Below, one piece after another: positions 50,789 through 60,783 of a DNA stretch of 64,000 nucleotides; position 1 is the stretch's first letter; every line of letters begins with the position of its first letter. The notes under the pieces are model-generated. The model had not been told where the DNA came from and searched no databases. It saw only the letters and a list, made by a program, of their open reading frames with translations. The stretch is taken from assembly GCF_936943645.1 (NCBI RefSeq), contig NZ_CAKZJO010000052.1:1-64000 (forward strand). The letters run 5' to 3'. Source of the stretch: an uncultured Bradyrhizobium sp. (GTDB taxonomy: Bacteria; Pseudomonadota; Alphaproteobacteria; Rhizobiales; Xanthobacteraceae). Position numbers and translations under genes: made by a program.

Positions 50789-52186
50789 CTACATCGCCTT
50801 GACGATGTTCTCGGTGACCTTCTTGGCGTCGCCGAGCAGCATCATGGTGTTGTCGCGGTAGAACAGCGGATTGTCGATGCCGGCGTAACCCGAGGCCAGC
50901 GAGCGCTTGATGAACATCACGGTGCCGGCCTTCCAGACCTGGAGCACGGGCATGCCGTAGATCGGCGAGGTCTTGTCCTCCTCGGCCGCGGGGTTGGTGA
51001 CGTCGTTGGCTCCGATCACGAAGGCGATGTCGGCCTGCGCGAATTCGGAGTTGATATCCTCGAGCTCGAACACCTCGTCATAAGGCACGTTGGCTTCGGC
51101 GAGCAGCACGTTCATGTGGCCGGGCATGCGGCCTGCGACCGGGTGAATGGCGTACTTCACCTCGACGCCTTCCTTCTTCAGCATGTCCGCCATCTCGCGC
51201 AGCGCGTGCTGGGCCTGCGCCACCGCCATGCCGTAGCCGGGCACGATGATGACCTTGGAGGCGTTCTTCATGATGAAGGCGGCGTCGTCCGCCGAGCCGA
51301 GCTTGGCGGGCTTCTGCTCGCCCGTACCGCCGCCGGCCGCAGCGGTCTCGCCGCCGAAGCCGCCGAGGATGACCGAGATGAAGGACCGGTTCATCGCGTG
51401 GCACATGATGTAGGACAGGATCGCACCCGACGAGCCGACCAGCGCGCCGGTGATGATCAGCGCGGAATTGCCGAGCGTGAAGCCGATGCCGGCCGCGGCC
51501 CAGCCGGAGTAGGAGTTCAGCATCGAGATCACGACCGGCATGTCGGCGCCGCCGATCGGGATGATCATGAGCACGCCGAGCGCGAGCGCCAGGATGGTGA
51601 TCATCCAGAAATCGAACGCGCCGCCGGTGAGGACGAGACGGACGATGAAGAACACCAGCGCCGCGGCGAGCGCGATGTTGATGATGTGGCGTGCGGGCAG
51701 GATGATCGGCGCACCGCTCATCCGCGCGGACAGTTTCAGGAACGCGATCACCGAGCCGGTGAAGGTCAGCGCGCCGATGGCGACGCCGAGCGACATCTCG
51801 ACCAGGCTCTGCGGATGGATGTTGCCGGGGGTGCCGATGTCGAAGGCCTCGGGCGCGTAGAACGCGCCGGCGGCGACCAGCACCGCGGCCATGCCGACCA
51901 GCGAGTGGAAGGCGGCGACCAGTTCCGGCATCGAGGTCATCGGCACGCGGCGGGCGATCACCGCACCGATGCCGCCGCCGATCGCGACCGCGAGGATGAC
52001 CAGCACCCACGCCACCCCGTCAGCCGGCGGATGGCTTGCCAGCGTCGTGGCGACCGCGATCGCCATGCCGATCATGCCGAACAGATTGCCCTGGCGCGAC
52101 GAAGCCGGGCTCGACAGCCCGCGCAGCGACAGGATGAACAGCACTCCCGCCACGAGATACAAAAATGCAGAGAGGTTAGCGCTCAT
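50789..52186 (-). CDS. pntB: PntB, proton-translocating NAD(P) transhydrogenase beta subunit
   Basis: 465 residues. N-terminal membrane domain with many helices (ANLSAFLYLVAGVLFILSLRGLSS, SMPELVAAFHSLVGMAAVLVAAGAFY). The C-terminal NADP-binding domain has VIIVPGYGMAVAQAQHALREMADMLKKEGVEVKYAIHPVAGRMPGHMNVLLAEANVPYDEV and ANDVTNPAAEEDKTSPIYGMPVLQVWKAGTVMFIKRSLASGYAGIDNPLFY, diagnostic for PntB. It reduces NADP with NADH, driven by proton entry. Last of three pnt genes. Confidence 0.97.
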   Translation of the reverse strand: MSANLSAFLYLVAGVLFILSLRGLSSPASSRQGNLFGMIGMAIAVATTLASHPPADGVAWVLVILAVAIGGGIGAVIARRVPMTSMPELVAAFHSLVGMAAVLVAAGAFYAPEAFDIGTPGNIHPQSLVEMSLGVAIGALTFTGSVIAFLKLSARMSGAPIILPARHIINIALAAALVFFIVRLVLTGGAFDFWMITILALALGVLMIIPIGGADMPVVISMLNSYSGWAAAGIGFTLGNSALIITGALVGSSGAILSYIMCHAMNRSFISVILGGFGGETAAAGGGTGEQKPAKLGSADDAAFIMKNASKVIIVPGYGMAVAQAQHALREMADMLKKEGVEVKYAIHPVAGRMPGHMNVLLAEANVPYDEVFELEDINSEFAQADIAFVIGANDVTNPAAEEDKTSPIYGMPVLQVWKAGTVMFIKRSLASGYAGIDNPLFYRDNTMMLLGDAKKVTENIVKAM

Positions 52187-52224
52187 CTCAGGTCCCCATT
52201 ATCCCTTCAGCCCGAGGTGGCCGC

Positions 52225-52542
52225 TTACTTCGACTTCTTCTTGTACATCGCCAGCATGCGCTGGGTGACAAGGAAGCCGCCAAAGATGTTCACGCAGGCG
52301 AAGATGAGCGCGACGAAGCCGAAGCCGCGCGCCCAGCCCGAGCCGCTCGAAACCATGCCGACGCCGACCGCGAGCAGCGCGCCGACCACGATCACCGAGG
52401 AGATCGCGTTGGTCACGCTCATCAGCGGCGTGTGCAGCGCGGGGGTCACCGACCACACCACGAAATAGCCGACGAAGACGGCGAGGACGAAGATCGACAG
52501 CCGGAAGATGAAGGGGTCGACGACCTGTGCAGCATGCTCCAT
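52225..52542 (-). CDS. pntAB: PntAB, small alpha subunit (membrane part) of transhydrogenase
   Basis: 105 residues, three or four helices. Core [48 protein letters not shown] and [26 protein letters not shown] is the membrane half of alpha subunits split in alphaproteobacteria. AAGGAG precedes the ATG. 38 bp before pntB, 11 bp after pntAA. Confidence 0.95.
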   Translation of the reverse strand: MEHAAQVVDPFIFRLSIFVLAVFVGYFVVWSVTPALHTPLMSVTNAISSVIVVGALLAVGVGMVSSGSGWARGFGFVALIFACVNIFGGFLVTQRMLAMYKKKSK

Positions 52543-52553
52543 GGCGGGTCTCC

Positions 52554-53681
52554 TTAAACCTTCGGCTGGAAGTTCGGGTGGATGACGGCGCCGTCTTTCG
52601 TGAGCGCAGTGGCCTTGACCAGCTCGTCGTCCCAGTTGACGGCGAGCTTCTTCTCCTTCTTGTCGACCATGGTCTCGATGAAGGAGAACAGGTTGCGCGC
52701 GTAGAGGCTGGACGCCGAGGCCGCAACGCGGCCGGCGACATTGGTGTAGCCGACGATCTTGATGCCATCGAGGTCGACGACCTCGCCGGCCTTGGCGCCC
52801 TCGACGTTGCCGCCGCGCTCGACGGCAAGATCGACCAGCACCGAACCCGGCTTCATCGACTTGACCATCTCGCCGGAGACGAGCTTCGGCGCGGGCCGGC
52901 CCGGAATCAGGGCCGTGGTGATGACGATGTCCTGCTTCTTGATGTGCTCGGCGGTCAGCGCGGCCTGCTTGGCCTGGTACTCCTTGGACATTTCCTTGGC
53001 GTAGCCGCCGGCGGTCTGCGCGTTCTTGAATTCCTCGTCCTCCACGGCGAGGAATTTAGCACCGAGCGATTCGACCTGCTCCTTGGTGGCGGGACGCACG
53101 TCGGTCGCGGTCACGACGGCGCCGAGACGGCGCGCGGTCGCGATCGCCTGGAGGCCGGCGACGCCGACGCCCATCACGAACACTTTTGCCGCGGGCACGG
53201 TGCCGGCCGCCGTCATCATCATCGGGAAGGCGCGACCGAACGCCTCGGCGCCCTCGATCACGGCGCGATAGCCGGCGAGGTTCGCCTGCGAGGACAGCAC
53301 GTCCATCACCTGCGCGCGGGTGATGCGCGGCATCAGCTCCATTGCGAAGGCGGAGACGCCCGCATCGGCCATCGTCTTCAGCGCGGCCTCGTTGCCGTAG
53401 GGATCCATGATGGCGATGACGAGCGCGCCGCGCTTGTACTGCGACAGCTCCGACGCCTCGGGACGCTTCACCTTGATGATGATGTCGGCATCCTTCAGCG
53501 CGTCTGCACTGACGGCGGCACCCGCAGCGGTAAATTCGGAATCCGGCAGGCCCGATTTGAGGCCGGCGCCCGGCTCGACGGCGATCTCGGCGCCCAGCGC
53601 CTTGAACTTCTTCACCGTATCAGGCGAAGCGGCGACACGCGGCTCCGACGGATCGATTTCCTTGGCAACGGCGATCTTCAT
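52554..53681 (-). CDS. pntAA: PntAA, NAD-binding alpha-1 subunit of transhydrogenase
   Basis: 375 residues from ATG 53681 (GGAGG four bases upstream). [32 protein letters not shown] is the AlaDH/PNT N-terminus. The NAD site is [44 protein letters not shown], with [30 protein letters not shown]. First of the three-gene operon. Confidence 0.96.
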   Translation of the reverse strand: MKIAVAKEIDPSEPRVAASPDTVKKFKALGAEIAVEPGAGLKSGLPDSEFTAAGAAVSADALKDADIIIKVKRPEASELSQYKRGALVIAIMDPYGNEAALKTMADAGVSAFAMELMPRITRAQVMDVLSSQANLAGYRAVIEGAEAFGRAFPMMMTAAGTVPAAKVFVMGVGVAGLQAIATARRLGAVVTATDVRPATKEQVESLGAKFLAVEDEEFKNAQTAGGYAKEMSKEYQAKQAALTAEHIKKQDIVITTALIPGRPAPKLVSGEMVKSMKPGSVLVDLAVERGGNVEGAKAGEVVDLDGIKIVGYTNVAGRVAASASSLYARNLFSFIETMVDKKEKKLAVNWDDELVKATALTKDGAVIHPNFQPKV

Positions 53682-53820
53682 AGGTCCTCCGGCGGCGCGG
53701 GACAGCGCGCGCGCAAACTTGAGCGTTACTCCCGCGGCGTTCGTTACCGGTTTTAGCACCGGCTTGGATGCAAATATTCTGGGCAGCTGCTGCCGCTGGC
53801 GTGTGCAGCTGCTGAACAGG

Positions 53821-53973
53821 TCAGGTCAGGAAGATCGCCATCAGGATCACGATGAGCGCGACCGAGGCCGTGCCGTACTTCACCAGCTTGATGAAGCCCT
53901 CGTAGGTCTGCTCGTGGGCAACGTAGTCGTTGCCGTCGGCGGTGCTGTACGCCACTTCGCTATGATCAGCCAT
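53821..53973 (-). CDS. aa3-type cytochrome c oxidase subunit IV
   Basis: 50 residues, starting MADHSEVAYSTADGNDYVAHEQTYEGF, ending with a single membrane helix (TASVALIVILMAIFLT). This is the bacterial COX4_pro_2 type (PF07835), a small fourth subunit of the aa3 cytochrome c oxidase, which is separate from the main oxidase genes in many alphaproteobacteria. 139 bp before pntAA on the same strand. The intergenic part 53682-53820 holds two copies of GCAGCTGCTG that could fold, plus the pnt promoter region. Confidence 0.88.
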   Translation of the reverse strand: MADHSEVAYSTADGNDYVAHEQTYEGFIKLVKYGTASVALIVILMAIFLT

Positions 53974-54113
53974 GGAATGTCCCCAGTCGAAAGTTCAATT
54001 CTTAGGCTGGGATACCGCAAAGTTTCGGGCAGGGCAACGGCAGGCGGGCGCGGTTTTCCTGCAAATCAGGCCATTTGGAATTCCAATGGTCGCGAATCGG
54101 GCTATCGCACTGC

Positions 54114-57062
54114 TCAGGCCTGAGGGCTCGCGGTCTGTCGCGGCAGCGCCGGCAAGCCGAGCGCCTCGCGCACCTTGTCGACAGCGCTCTCCCCGGCCTC
54201 GGTGAACCGGCCCATGCGCGGCGCCGTGCCGGGCCCGACCGCAACGGAGTGGTCACCGGCCAGGAAGCCATGGGTCATGTGAAACCCCAGCGCGCGATAG
54301 ACCTCGAACTGCTCCTCCGAGAAGAACTGGTCGCCGGTGGTCTCGTGGGGAAACGTGGCGTTCCGCCGCGCATAGTCGCGGATGTAGTCGTTCTCGTCGC
54401 TGGAGAGCGAGGACTTGATGTAGACGAGATAACCCCTGTCGTCGCCGCCATAGTCGATGACGCCGATCGCGACGTGGACGTGATCCCTCGCCGCCTCGTC
54501 CGGGGCGGCGGCGGTCTGCGCGGACTTGCTGTCGGCATTCCCCGCCATGATGGCGCGCGTGCGGTCGCGAATCGGCGTCCAGGGCAAATCGATACGGACG
54601 CCGAGATCGATGCGGGCATAACGCTGGAGCTTCATCAGCGAGGCAAAATTCATCGGCGCGTCGGCTTCGGCGTCGACCGCGATGATCACCTTACAGCGCC
54701 GGCGCAGCAGCTCGTAGACGCCGAGATTCTCGATGTGGCCGCCGTCGGTAAGATAGACGCCGTCGCTGTTCTCGTAGAGACGGCCCGAGATTTCCGACCA
54801 CAGGAACAGCGGCGTGGAGCGGCGCTGCGGCCGGGCCGTGGCCTCGACGTAACGCGGATTGTTCAGCCAGTAGCCCAGCCGCACGTTGAGGAGCGCGAGC
54901 GTCGGCGTCAGCGCCTTGATCGAGTTCGAGCCCATGTTCGACGATGCCGCCGCCCCCGAGATCGCCATGGCGGTGGCGAGGTCGAGGCTCTGCTCCAAAC
55001 GCTCGACCGCCGGGGTCCTGGCGTAGCGCGTCGCCTCGCTGCCGACATAGAGCGGCGAGAAGACGAAGAAGTCCGCGTTGCGGCCGCGCCGGTTGGCGAA
55101 GTCGGAGCCCTGGATGTTCAGCGCCGTGTTGATGAGATGATAGGGCGCCCCCAGCTTCGGCGCAGCAGGCTGGCCACCCGTCGCGGCGCCGTCATCGGCC
55201 ACCGCATAGAGCTCGCTCAGCTTCATCCGGTCGAGCGGCTTGAAATCGCGGCCCTGGTCGAGGCTTGCCTCGGCGCGCGCGATGTTGCCGTCCGCCGAAC
55301 GGCCGGGATCGAACAGAAACGCCTTGCTCAGCCGATCGCGATACAGGCGGTGCAGCGAATTCGCGTTGGGCGCCAGCGACCAGGACATCGCAAACAGCAG
55401 CATGCCGACGAGCGCATACAGGATCACTAGGGGCAGGCTATGCGAATAGCCGGAGCCTGCATCCATCCAATAGAATTGTCGCGCGACGTTGCTCGCCGCG
55501 AATCTGAGCCAGACCGGCACGTGCGAGACCGGCGTCAGCCACTCCATCGTCGCCGTCGGTGCCGCAGGCTGCGGCGAGATCTCGGCCGAAAAGGTGCCCG
55601 CGCCCGCGTCGAACGCGATCTTGCCCGCCAGATTGCCTGACACCGCCACGGTCGACTTGCTCGCGGCAAGACAACTCCTCTGCCCGACGGCGACAAAAGG
55701 CGCCTGGCATTTCTCGATCGGGTCGTTGGCGATGCCCCAATAGGACAAATAGAGATAGGCGACCCAGATGATCAGCGGCAGCGCGAGGCCCGCGATCCAC
55801 AGCGCGACCTTGGCGAGGATCGCAAGCACCAGCGAGCCCCATTGCGAGGAGACGCTGTTGCCCTTGAGGAATTCGGCGAATTGCTGCCTGAAGGCCGTGA
55901 CGAACACGCCGATCGGCGCGGCGATCGCGGCGAGTGCCTTGATCCAGGTGACGGCGACACCGCCGACCGGTCCGCCGATCGCGTCGCTGTCGACGACATC
56001 GAACATCTGCGACAGCATGAAGGGCTGGAACTCGAAGAAGGCGATCACCGCAAGCAGCACCAGGAAGGTCGCGCCCGCGGTCGGCCAATGCGAACGGAAC
56101 TCCTGGCGCTTTTCGGGGCTCGCCAATGATTGCTTGAGCGCCCAGACGAAGAACAGGGCAATCCCGATGATCCCAGTCGCGAGCGTCAGCGCGAAATGCT
56201 TGATCTGCAGGATGCGGGCGAAGTCGCAGGCGATGCCGAGCAGGAACGCGATGGCCGCGGCATAGGTGAGAAAGATCGTCGGACCCATGCCGCGCTCGGC
56301 GCGAAAGAAGTGATAGGCAATTCCCGCGCAGGCAAGCAGCCCCAGCGCGAAGATCGTGCCGATCGGCGCAAAGCCGAAGCTATCTGCGATCCAGCCGAAA
56401 TGGTGCAGCTCACATTGCGGCAACGCGCCGTCGGCGAGATCGACGCCGAAGAAGTTCGCGACCGTCAGGCAGCTCCGCAGCGGGGTCGACCAGATGGTGA
56501 CCGCAGCGAGCAGCAGCACGACCGGCAGCGTCAGCCCTATATTGGCGATCAGGCCGCGCACCACGATCGCCATTCCTGTCAGGAGGTCGCGGAAGCCGGC
56601 CGGGATCAGATAGTTGGAATAATTCCTGATGTGGCCGACCGACGGCGTATCGCTGATCTCGCTGGCGGTCACGGTTGCGCCGGCCGGCCGCTGGCCGAAC
56701 ACGAAACGTCCCGTCACCGTCATGCTCGAGCTGAGCGAGGTGCCGATATAGCCGCCGCCCGACACGGTGGAGAGATAGTCGATCCGCCCGATCAGATCGT
56801 GATGGTTCAAGGCCTGGAGCACGCCAAGGCACATGGCCGAGGAGCGGATGCCGCCGCCGGATAGCGCGAGCCCGACGACGTCGAGCATCTGGCAGGCATC
56901 TACGCCGTCGGGATCAATCCGCCGCGCCGGCTCGCGGCGGGTGTTGATCGCCTCGATCTCGTCGCGAACGATCTGCTGGTGCTTCTCGCACCAGGGTGTT
57001 TCCTCGTCGAAGGCTGCGGCGTTTCGTGCTCCGGGTCCCGGGACTTGTCCCTGATCGGGCAT
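54114..57062 (-). CDS. Large patatin-like phospholipase with a membrane-spanning insert
   Basis: About 982 residues from ATG 57062 (GGAGG five bases upstream; ATG 57065 is one codon earlier). The patatin oxyanion loop LALSGGGIRSSAMCLGVLQAL and the nucleophile Ser102 (STVSGGGYIG) are at the start; the expected G-x-S-x-G reads TVSGG. The catalytic Asp is in YLTDGGHIENLGVYELLRRR (about residue 774). Between them are about eight hydrophobic segments (residues ~160-575). The C-terminal part has HMTHGFLAG. Family members hydrolyse acyl lipids. The 670-residue insert and membrane build set it apart from ordinary patatins; function unknown. Confidence 0.85.
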   Translation of the reverse strand: MPDQGQVPGPGARNAAAFDEETPWCEKHQQIVRDEIEAINTRREPARRIDPDGVDACQMLDVVGLALSGGGIRSSAMCLGVLQALNHHDLIGRIDYLSTVSGGGYIGTSLSSSMTVTGRFVFGQRPAGATVTASEISDTPSVGHIRNYSNYLIPAGFRDLLTGMAIVVRGLIANIGLTLPVVLLLAAVTIWSTPLRSCLTVANFFGVDLADGALPQCELHHFGWIADSFGFAPIGTIFALGLLACAGIAYHFFRAERGMGPTIFLTYAAAIAFLLGIACDFARILQIKHFALTLATGIIGIALFFVWALKQSLASPEKRQEFRSHWPTAGATFLVLLAVIAFFEFQPFMLSQMFDVVDSDAIGGPVGGVAVTWIKALAAIAAPIGVFVTAFRQQFAEFLKGNSVSSQWGSLVLAILAKVALWIAGLALPLIIWVAYLYLSYWGIANDPIEKCQAPFVAVGQRSCLAASKSTVAVSGNLAGKIAFDAGAGTFSAEISPQPAAPTATMEWLTPVSHVPVWLRFAASNVARQFYWMDAGSGYSHSLPLVILYALVGMLLFAMSWSLAPNANSLHRLYRDRLSKAFLFDPGRSADGNIARAEASLDQGRDFKPLDRMKLSELYAVADDGAATGGQPAAPKLGAPYHLINTALNIQGSDFANRRGRNADFFVFSPLYVGSEATRYARTPAVERLEQSLDLATAMAISGAAASSNMGSNSIKALTPTLALLNVRLGYWLNNPRYVEATARPQRRSTPLFLWSEISGRLYENSDGVYLTDGGHIENLGVYELLRRRCKVIIAVDAEADAPMNFASLMKLQRYARIDLGVRIDLPWTPIRDRTRAIMAGNADSKSAQTAAAPDEAARDHVHVAIGVIDYGGDDRGYLVYIKSSLSSDENDYIRDYARRNATFPHETTGDQFFSEEQFEVYRALGFHMTHGFLAGDHSVAVGPGTAPRMGRFTEAGESAVDKVREALGLPALPRQTASPQA

Positions 57063-57132
57063 CATGACCTCCCGGACGGCAATGGGCGATCAGCAATCGA
57101 GAGTTGAAGAAATGGATCAAATATCTATAGGG

Positions 57133-57831
57133 TTAGTCTCGCCTCCGGCTTGAACGTTCAACGCCGGCGAGCAGGATCTCAAGGCCCGTCTCGAAGGTCG
57201 CGTCAAAATGCGCCGGCTGAAAATACGGCGCGGCCGCCGCGAGATGCTTGAAGCTTGCGGCGATCGCTTCATTCGAGACCGGTTCCGCCGATGAGGGACC
57301 GCGAGCATAGCCCGCCGTCTCATCCAGCGCGGCACCCGTCAGATAATAGCCGAGCTCTCGAAAATAGATCGCGGCCTCGCGATCGGAAAAGCCGGCCTCG
57401 CGCAGGATGCCGATGATGCCGTCGATATAGGCGACCCCGGCGGGTGTGTTGAGCCGGTGCACCGCGAAGAACGGGAAGAACGCCGGGTGCTTGAGCGCCA
57501 TGGCGCGGAAGCCGTGGGCGGCCCGGCGCAGGCGCTCGCGCCAGTCCCATTGCGGCTCCCTCACCACGTGCGCCTCCGCGAGCATCAGGTCGATCAGCGC
57601 ATCCATCAGATGCGCCTTGCTCGGAAAGTGATGATAGATGCTCATCGCCTCGCAGCCGAGCGCCTCGCCGAGCCGGCGCGTCGAGAGCTTGGCCAGTCCA
57701 TCGCGATCGACCAGCGCCATCGCGGCGGCAGCGATCCGCTCGCGCGACAGCCCCCTGCCTCCTTCACGCGCCGCCGCCCGCTTCCGTGGGGCAGTTGAGG
57801 CTTTCCGGCCGACTCTGGCTCTTCTGGTCAT
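57133..57831 (-). CDS. TetR-family repressor
   Basis: 232 residues from ATG 57831. HTH: SRERIAAAAMALVDRDGLAKLSTRRLGEALGCEAMSIYHHFPSKAHLMDALID. C-terminal ligand domain helical, TetR_C type (RERLRRAAHGFRAMALKHPAFFPFFAVHRL). Basic Arg/Lys tail at the N-terminus. It is divergent from the fatty-acid hydroxylase gene. Two matching 13-bp palindromes lie in the 85-bp gap, so self-control and control of the hydroxylase are likely. Confidence 0.92.
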   Translation of the reverse strand: MTRRARVGRKASTAPRKRAAAREGGRGLSRERIAAAAMALVDRDGLAKLSTRRLGEALGCEAMSIYHHFPSKAHLMDALIDLMLAEAHVVREPQWDWRERLRRAAHGFRAMALKHPAFFPFFAVHRLNTPAGVAYIDGIIGILREAGFSDREAAIYFRELGYYLTGAALDETAGYARGPSSAEPVSNEAIAASFKHLAAAAPYFQPAHFDATFETGLEILLAGVERSSRRRD

Positions 57832-57858
57832 GACATCCGAATCGAAACCGCTTGCAAC

Positions 57859-57902
57859 CTTACACCGCAAGGCGATATTGTGGAATCAACTTACACCGTA
57901 AG
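57859..57902. promoter_or_regulatory. Two TetR operator candidates between tetR and hydroxylase genes
   Basis: CTTACACCGCAAG (57859-57871) and CTTACACCGTAAG (57890-57902). The second is a perfect palindrome (CTTAC/GTAAG around ACC), the first has one mismatch. Centre spacing is 31 bp, about three helix turns, so two dimers would bind the same DNA face. Confidence 0.75.
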
Positions 57903-57916
57903 GGTGGAGCGAAACG

Positions 57917-58699
57917 ATGTCAGCGATTGACCTGTTTGGCCTGCTGGTGCCCGTGACCTATCTTGCGATGCTCGCCATCGAGCGCCTGATCCCGGCGCGG
58001 CAGTTTCCCGACATTCCCTATTGGCGGCTCAGGGGATTCTGCTTCCTGACGGTGCAAGGTCTGCTGGCGGCGTTGACCCCGTTGCTGATCCCGGAAGCCT
58101 GGCTGGAGCGGCACAGGCTGATGGATCTCACCGGCCTCGGCGTCGCCGGCGGCGCGGTGCTCGGCTATGCCGTGCTGTCACTCGTCAATTACGGCTGGCA
58201 CCGCAGCGCGCACAGATTTCCCGTGATGTGGCGGCTGTTCCATCAGATCCATCACAGCCCGCAACGCATGGACATGTCGGGCGCGGCGCTCTTTCATCCA
58301 CTGGAGACGATCGCGTTCTTTGCGATCGCGTCGGTGGTGACGACGCTGGTCCTCGGGCTCGATCCGGTCGCGGCGGCTGCGACCGGCTACATCGCCGCCT
58401 TCTACGGTTACTTCCAGCACATGAACGTGCGTACCCCGCAATGGCTCGGCTTCATCATCCAGCGGCCGGAGGCGCACTGCATCCATCACCAGCGTGACGT
58501 GCACGCCTTCAACTATGGCGACCTGCCGATCTGGGACATGCTGTTCGGCACCTTCCGCAATCCGGCGAGCTTCGATGGCCCGGTCGGCTTCGACAAGCCC
58601 GCGACCGATCGGCTTGGCGCGATGCTCGGCTTCGTCGACGTGAACGAACCCGCGGCCGGGCAGAACAGCCTCGGCCGCGGCCCCAACGCAAGCATCTGA
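57917..58699 (+). CDS. Sterol desaturase / fatty-acid hydroxylase family membrane protein
   Basis: 260 residues with about five helices. Histidine-box motifs for a diiron site: YGWHRSAHR, LFHQIHHSPQRM, then HCIHHQRDVHAFNYGDLPIWDMLFGTF. The substrate class is a lipid (fatty acid, sterol or carotenoid), not identifiable further. It is the only gene downstream of the TetR operators and faces away from the repressor. A role in lipid modification in response to a hydrophobic inducer is inference. Confidence 0.9.
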   Translation: MSAIDLFGLLVPVTYLAMLAIERLIPARQFPDIPYWRLRGFCFLTVQGLLAALTPLLIPEAWLERHRLMDLTGLGVAGGAVLGYAVLSLVNYGWHRSAHRFPVMWRLFHQIHHSPQRMDMSGAALFHPLETIAFFAIASVVTTLVLGLDPVAAAATGYIAAFYGYFQHMNVRTPQWLGFIIQRPEAHCIHHQRDVHAFNYGDLPIWDMLFGTFRNPASFDGPVGFDKPATDRLGAMLGFVDVNEPAAGQNSLGRGPNASI

Positions 58700-58718
58700 C
58701 GCGCGTGGTCTACGCGGC

Positions 58719-60656
58719 TCAGCCCATCGCCTCGAGCTCGTCGATCATGCCGGCGATGACACTCAGGCCGCCGTCCCAGAACTTCGGGTCCTTGGCATCG
58801 AGCCCGAACGGACGCAGCAACTCGGAATAATGCTTGGTGCCGCCGGCGGCGAGCATGTCGAGATAGCGCTCGGCAAAGCCCTCGGCCGCGTTCTCGTACA
58901 CGGCATAGAGCGAGTTCACGAGACAATCGCCGAAGGCATAGGCGTAGACGTAGAACGGCGAATGGATGAAGTGCGGGATGTACATCCAGTAGTTCTCGTA
59001 GCCCGCCTTGATCTCGATCGCCGGCCCGAGGCTTTCGCCTTGCACCGACAGCCAGATCTCGCCGAGCCGCGTCGCGGTGAGCTCGCCGTTCTTGCGCTCG
59101 GTGTGGACCGCGCGCTCGAAGGAGTAGAACGCGATCTGCCGCACCACGGTGTTGATCATGTCCTCGACCTTGCCGGCGAGCAGCGCCTGGCGCTGCTTGG
59201 CGCTCTTGGTCTGCGCGAGCAGCCGCCGGAAGGTCAGCATCTCGCCGAACACGCTGGCGGTCTCCGCCAGCGTCAGCGGCGTCGGCGCCATCAACGCGCC
59301 GTTCTTCGCAGCCAGCACCTGATGCACGCCGTGGCCGAGCTCGTGCGCGAGCGTCATCACGTCGCGCGGCTTGCCCTGGTAGTTCATGAGCACATAAGGG
59401 TGCGCGGAGGGCGTGGTCGGATGCGAGAACGCACCCGGCGCCTTGCCCGGCCGCACCGGCGCGTCGATCCAGCGATCGGTGAAGAAGCGCTCGGCGATAT
59501 CAGCCATTTTGGGCGAGAAGCCACGATAGGCCGTCAGCACCATGTTGCGCGCATCGGGCCAGCCGATGACGTCAGTCGCGGCAAAGGGCAGCGGCGCGTT
59601 GCGGTCCCAATAGGCCAGCCGCTTCTTGCCGAACCATTTTGCTTTCAGCGCATAATAGCGATGCGACAATTTCGGATAGGCTGCACGGACGGAGGCGACC
59701 AGCGCATCGACGACCTCGCGCTCGACGCGGTTGTTGAGGTGGCGGGAATCCGCGACGTCCTGAAACCCGCGCCAGCGATCGGAGATGTCCTTGTCCTTGG
59801 CAAGCGTGTTGGTGATCAGCGCAAAGGTGCGCTCATTGGCCTTGAAGGTCTTTGCCAGCGCTTCCGCCGCGCTCTTGCGCTTCGAGCCGTCGCGGTCCTG
59901 CAGGAAGTTGAGTGTCGGCTCGATCGCCAGCTCCTTGGCCCCGACCTTGAAGCGCAATCCGGAGATGGTCTGGTCGAACAGCCGGTTGAAGGCGGAATAG
60001 CCGGTCTGCGCCTTCTCCAGGAACAGCTGCTCGAGCTTGTCGTCGAGCTGGTACGGCTTCTCCTTGCGGAGATCCTCGATCCATGGGCGGTAGTGCGCGA
60101 GCTCAGGGGCCTGCATCGCGCGGTTCAAAATATCGTCATCGACACGGTTGAGCTCGAGCGCAAAGAACAGAAGATGCGTGGACGCTGCCGTCAGCCGCTC
60201 GGAGACATCGCCGTAAAACTTTGAAATCGCAGGGTCCACGCTGTCACCGGCATGGACGAGGCCGGCATAGGAGCCAAGGCGGCCGGCGAGATCGTCGATC
60301 GCCTCATAGCGTCGCACGGCCTCCGCGAGCCATTTTCCGCCATCTTCGTTTGCTGTCCCTGTCGCGAGCTTGCCCTTGTAGTCGGTCTCGAACGCGACGC
60401 AGTCGGCATCCATCTTTTCGAGATCGCGTGCCACTTCCGGCGCATCGATCCCGGAATAGAGATCGGCGAGGTTCCACTCGGGAAGCTTGCCGGTCTTGCT
60501 CGCAGGCTTTGCGAGTGACGTCTTGGAGGACTTTGCCTTGGCTGCAGATTTCTTGACGGCCGATGTCTTGACGGCCGATGTCTTGGCGGCAGGCTTGCGG
60601 AGAGCGGGCTTTTTAAGAGCGGACTTTTTTAGGGCGTTCTTGGAGCGCGAATTCAT
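58719..60656 (-). CDS. pepF: M3 family oligoendopeptidase F
   Basis: 645 residues. N-terminal ~55 residues are Lys/Ala/Ser-rich (KKSALKKPALRKPAAK, then KSSKTSLAKPASKTGK), a low-complexity extension not in ordinary PepF. The rest is a complete M3B peptidase: LPEWNLADLYSGIDAPE, then the zinc site LAHELGHGVHQVL, SVFGEMLTF and YKVYMY-like end region (FIHSPFYVYAYAFGDCLVNSLY). It cleaves oligopeptides in the cytoplasm. Convergent with the hydroxylase gene, divergent from the NtrC-type gene. Confidence 0.93.
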   Translation of the reverse strand: MNSRSKNALKKSALKKPALRKPAAKTSAVKTSAVKKSAAKAKSSKTSLAKPASKTGKLPEWNLADLYSGIDAPEVARDLEKMDADCVAFETDYKGKLATGTANEDGGKWLAEAVRRYEAIDDLAGRLGSYAGLVHAGDSVDPAISKFYGDVSERLTAASTHLLFFALELNRVDDDILNRAMQAPELAHYRPWIEDLRKEKPYQLDDKLEQLFLEKAQTGYSAFNRLFDQTISGLRFKVGAKELAIEPTLNFLQDRDGSKRKSAAEALAKTFKANERTFALITNTLAKDKDISDRWRGFQDVADSRHLNNRVEREVVDALVASVRAAYPKLSHRYYALKAKWFGKKRLAYWDRNAPLPFAATDVIGWPDARNMVLTAYRGFSPKMADIAERFFTDRWIDAPVRPGKAPGAFSHPTTPSAHPYVLMNYQGKPRDVMTLAHELGHGVHQVLAAKNGALMAPTPLTLAETASVFGEMLTFRRLLAQTKSAKQRQALLAGKVEDMINTVVRQIAFYSFERAVHTERKNGELTATRLGEIWLSVQGESLGPAIEIKAGYENYWMYIPHFIHSPFYVYAYAFGDCLVNSLYAVYENAAEGFAERYLDMLAAGGTKHYSELLRPFGLDAKDPKFWDGGLSVIAGMIDELEAMG

Positions 60657-60783
60657 TGTGTGGGAAACCTGTGTTCAACAATCGCGGCGGCGGGCGGGGG
60701 CATCAAGGTTTAAGAGTGCGTTAATCGGCTTCGGCCAGAGTGACCCGATTCGAGACAGATAGTAGTAGCGTGCGGGGAGCACC

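Noticed and set aside
50546..52468. A 640-codon plus-strand open frame
   Set aside because: Antisense to pntB, His/Arg/Asp-rich without domains; pntB is certain.
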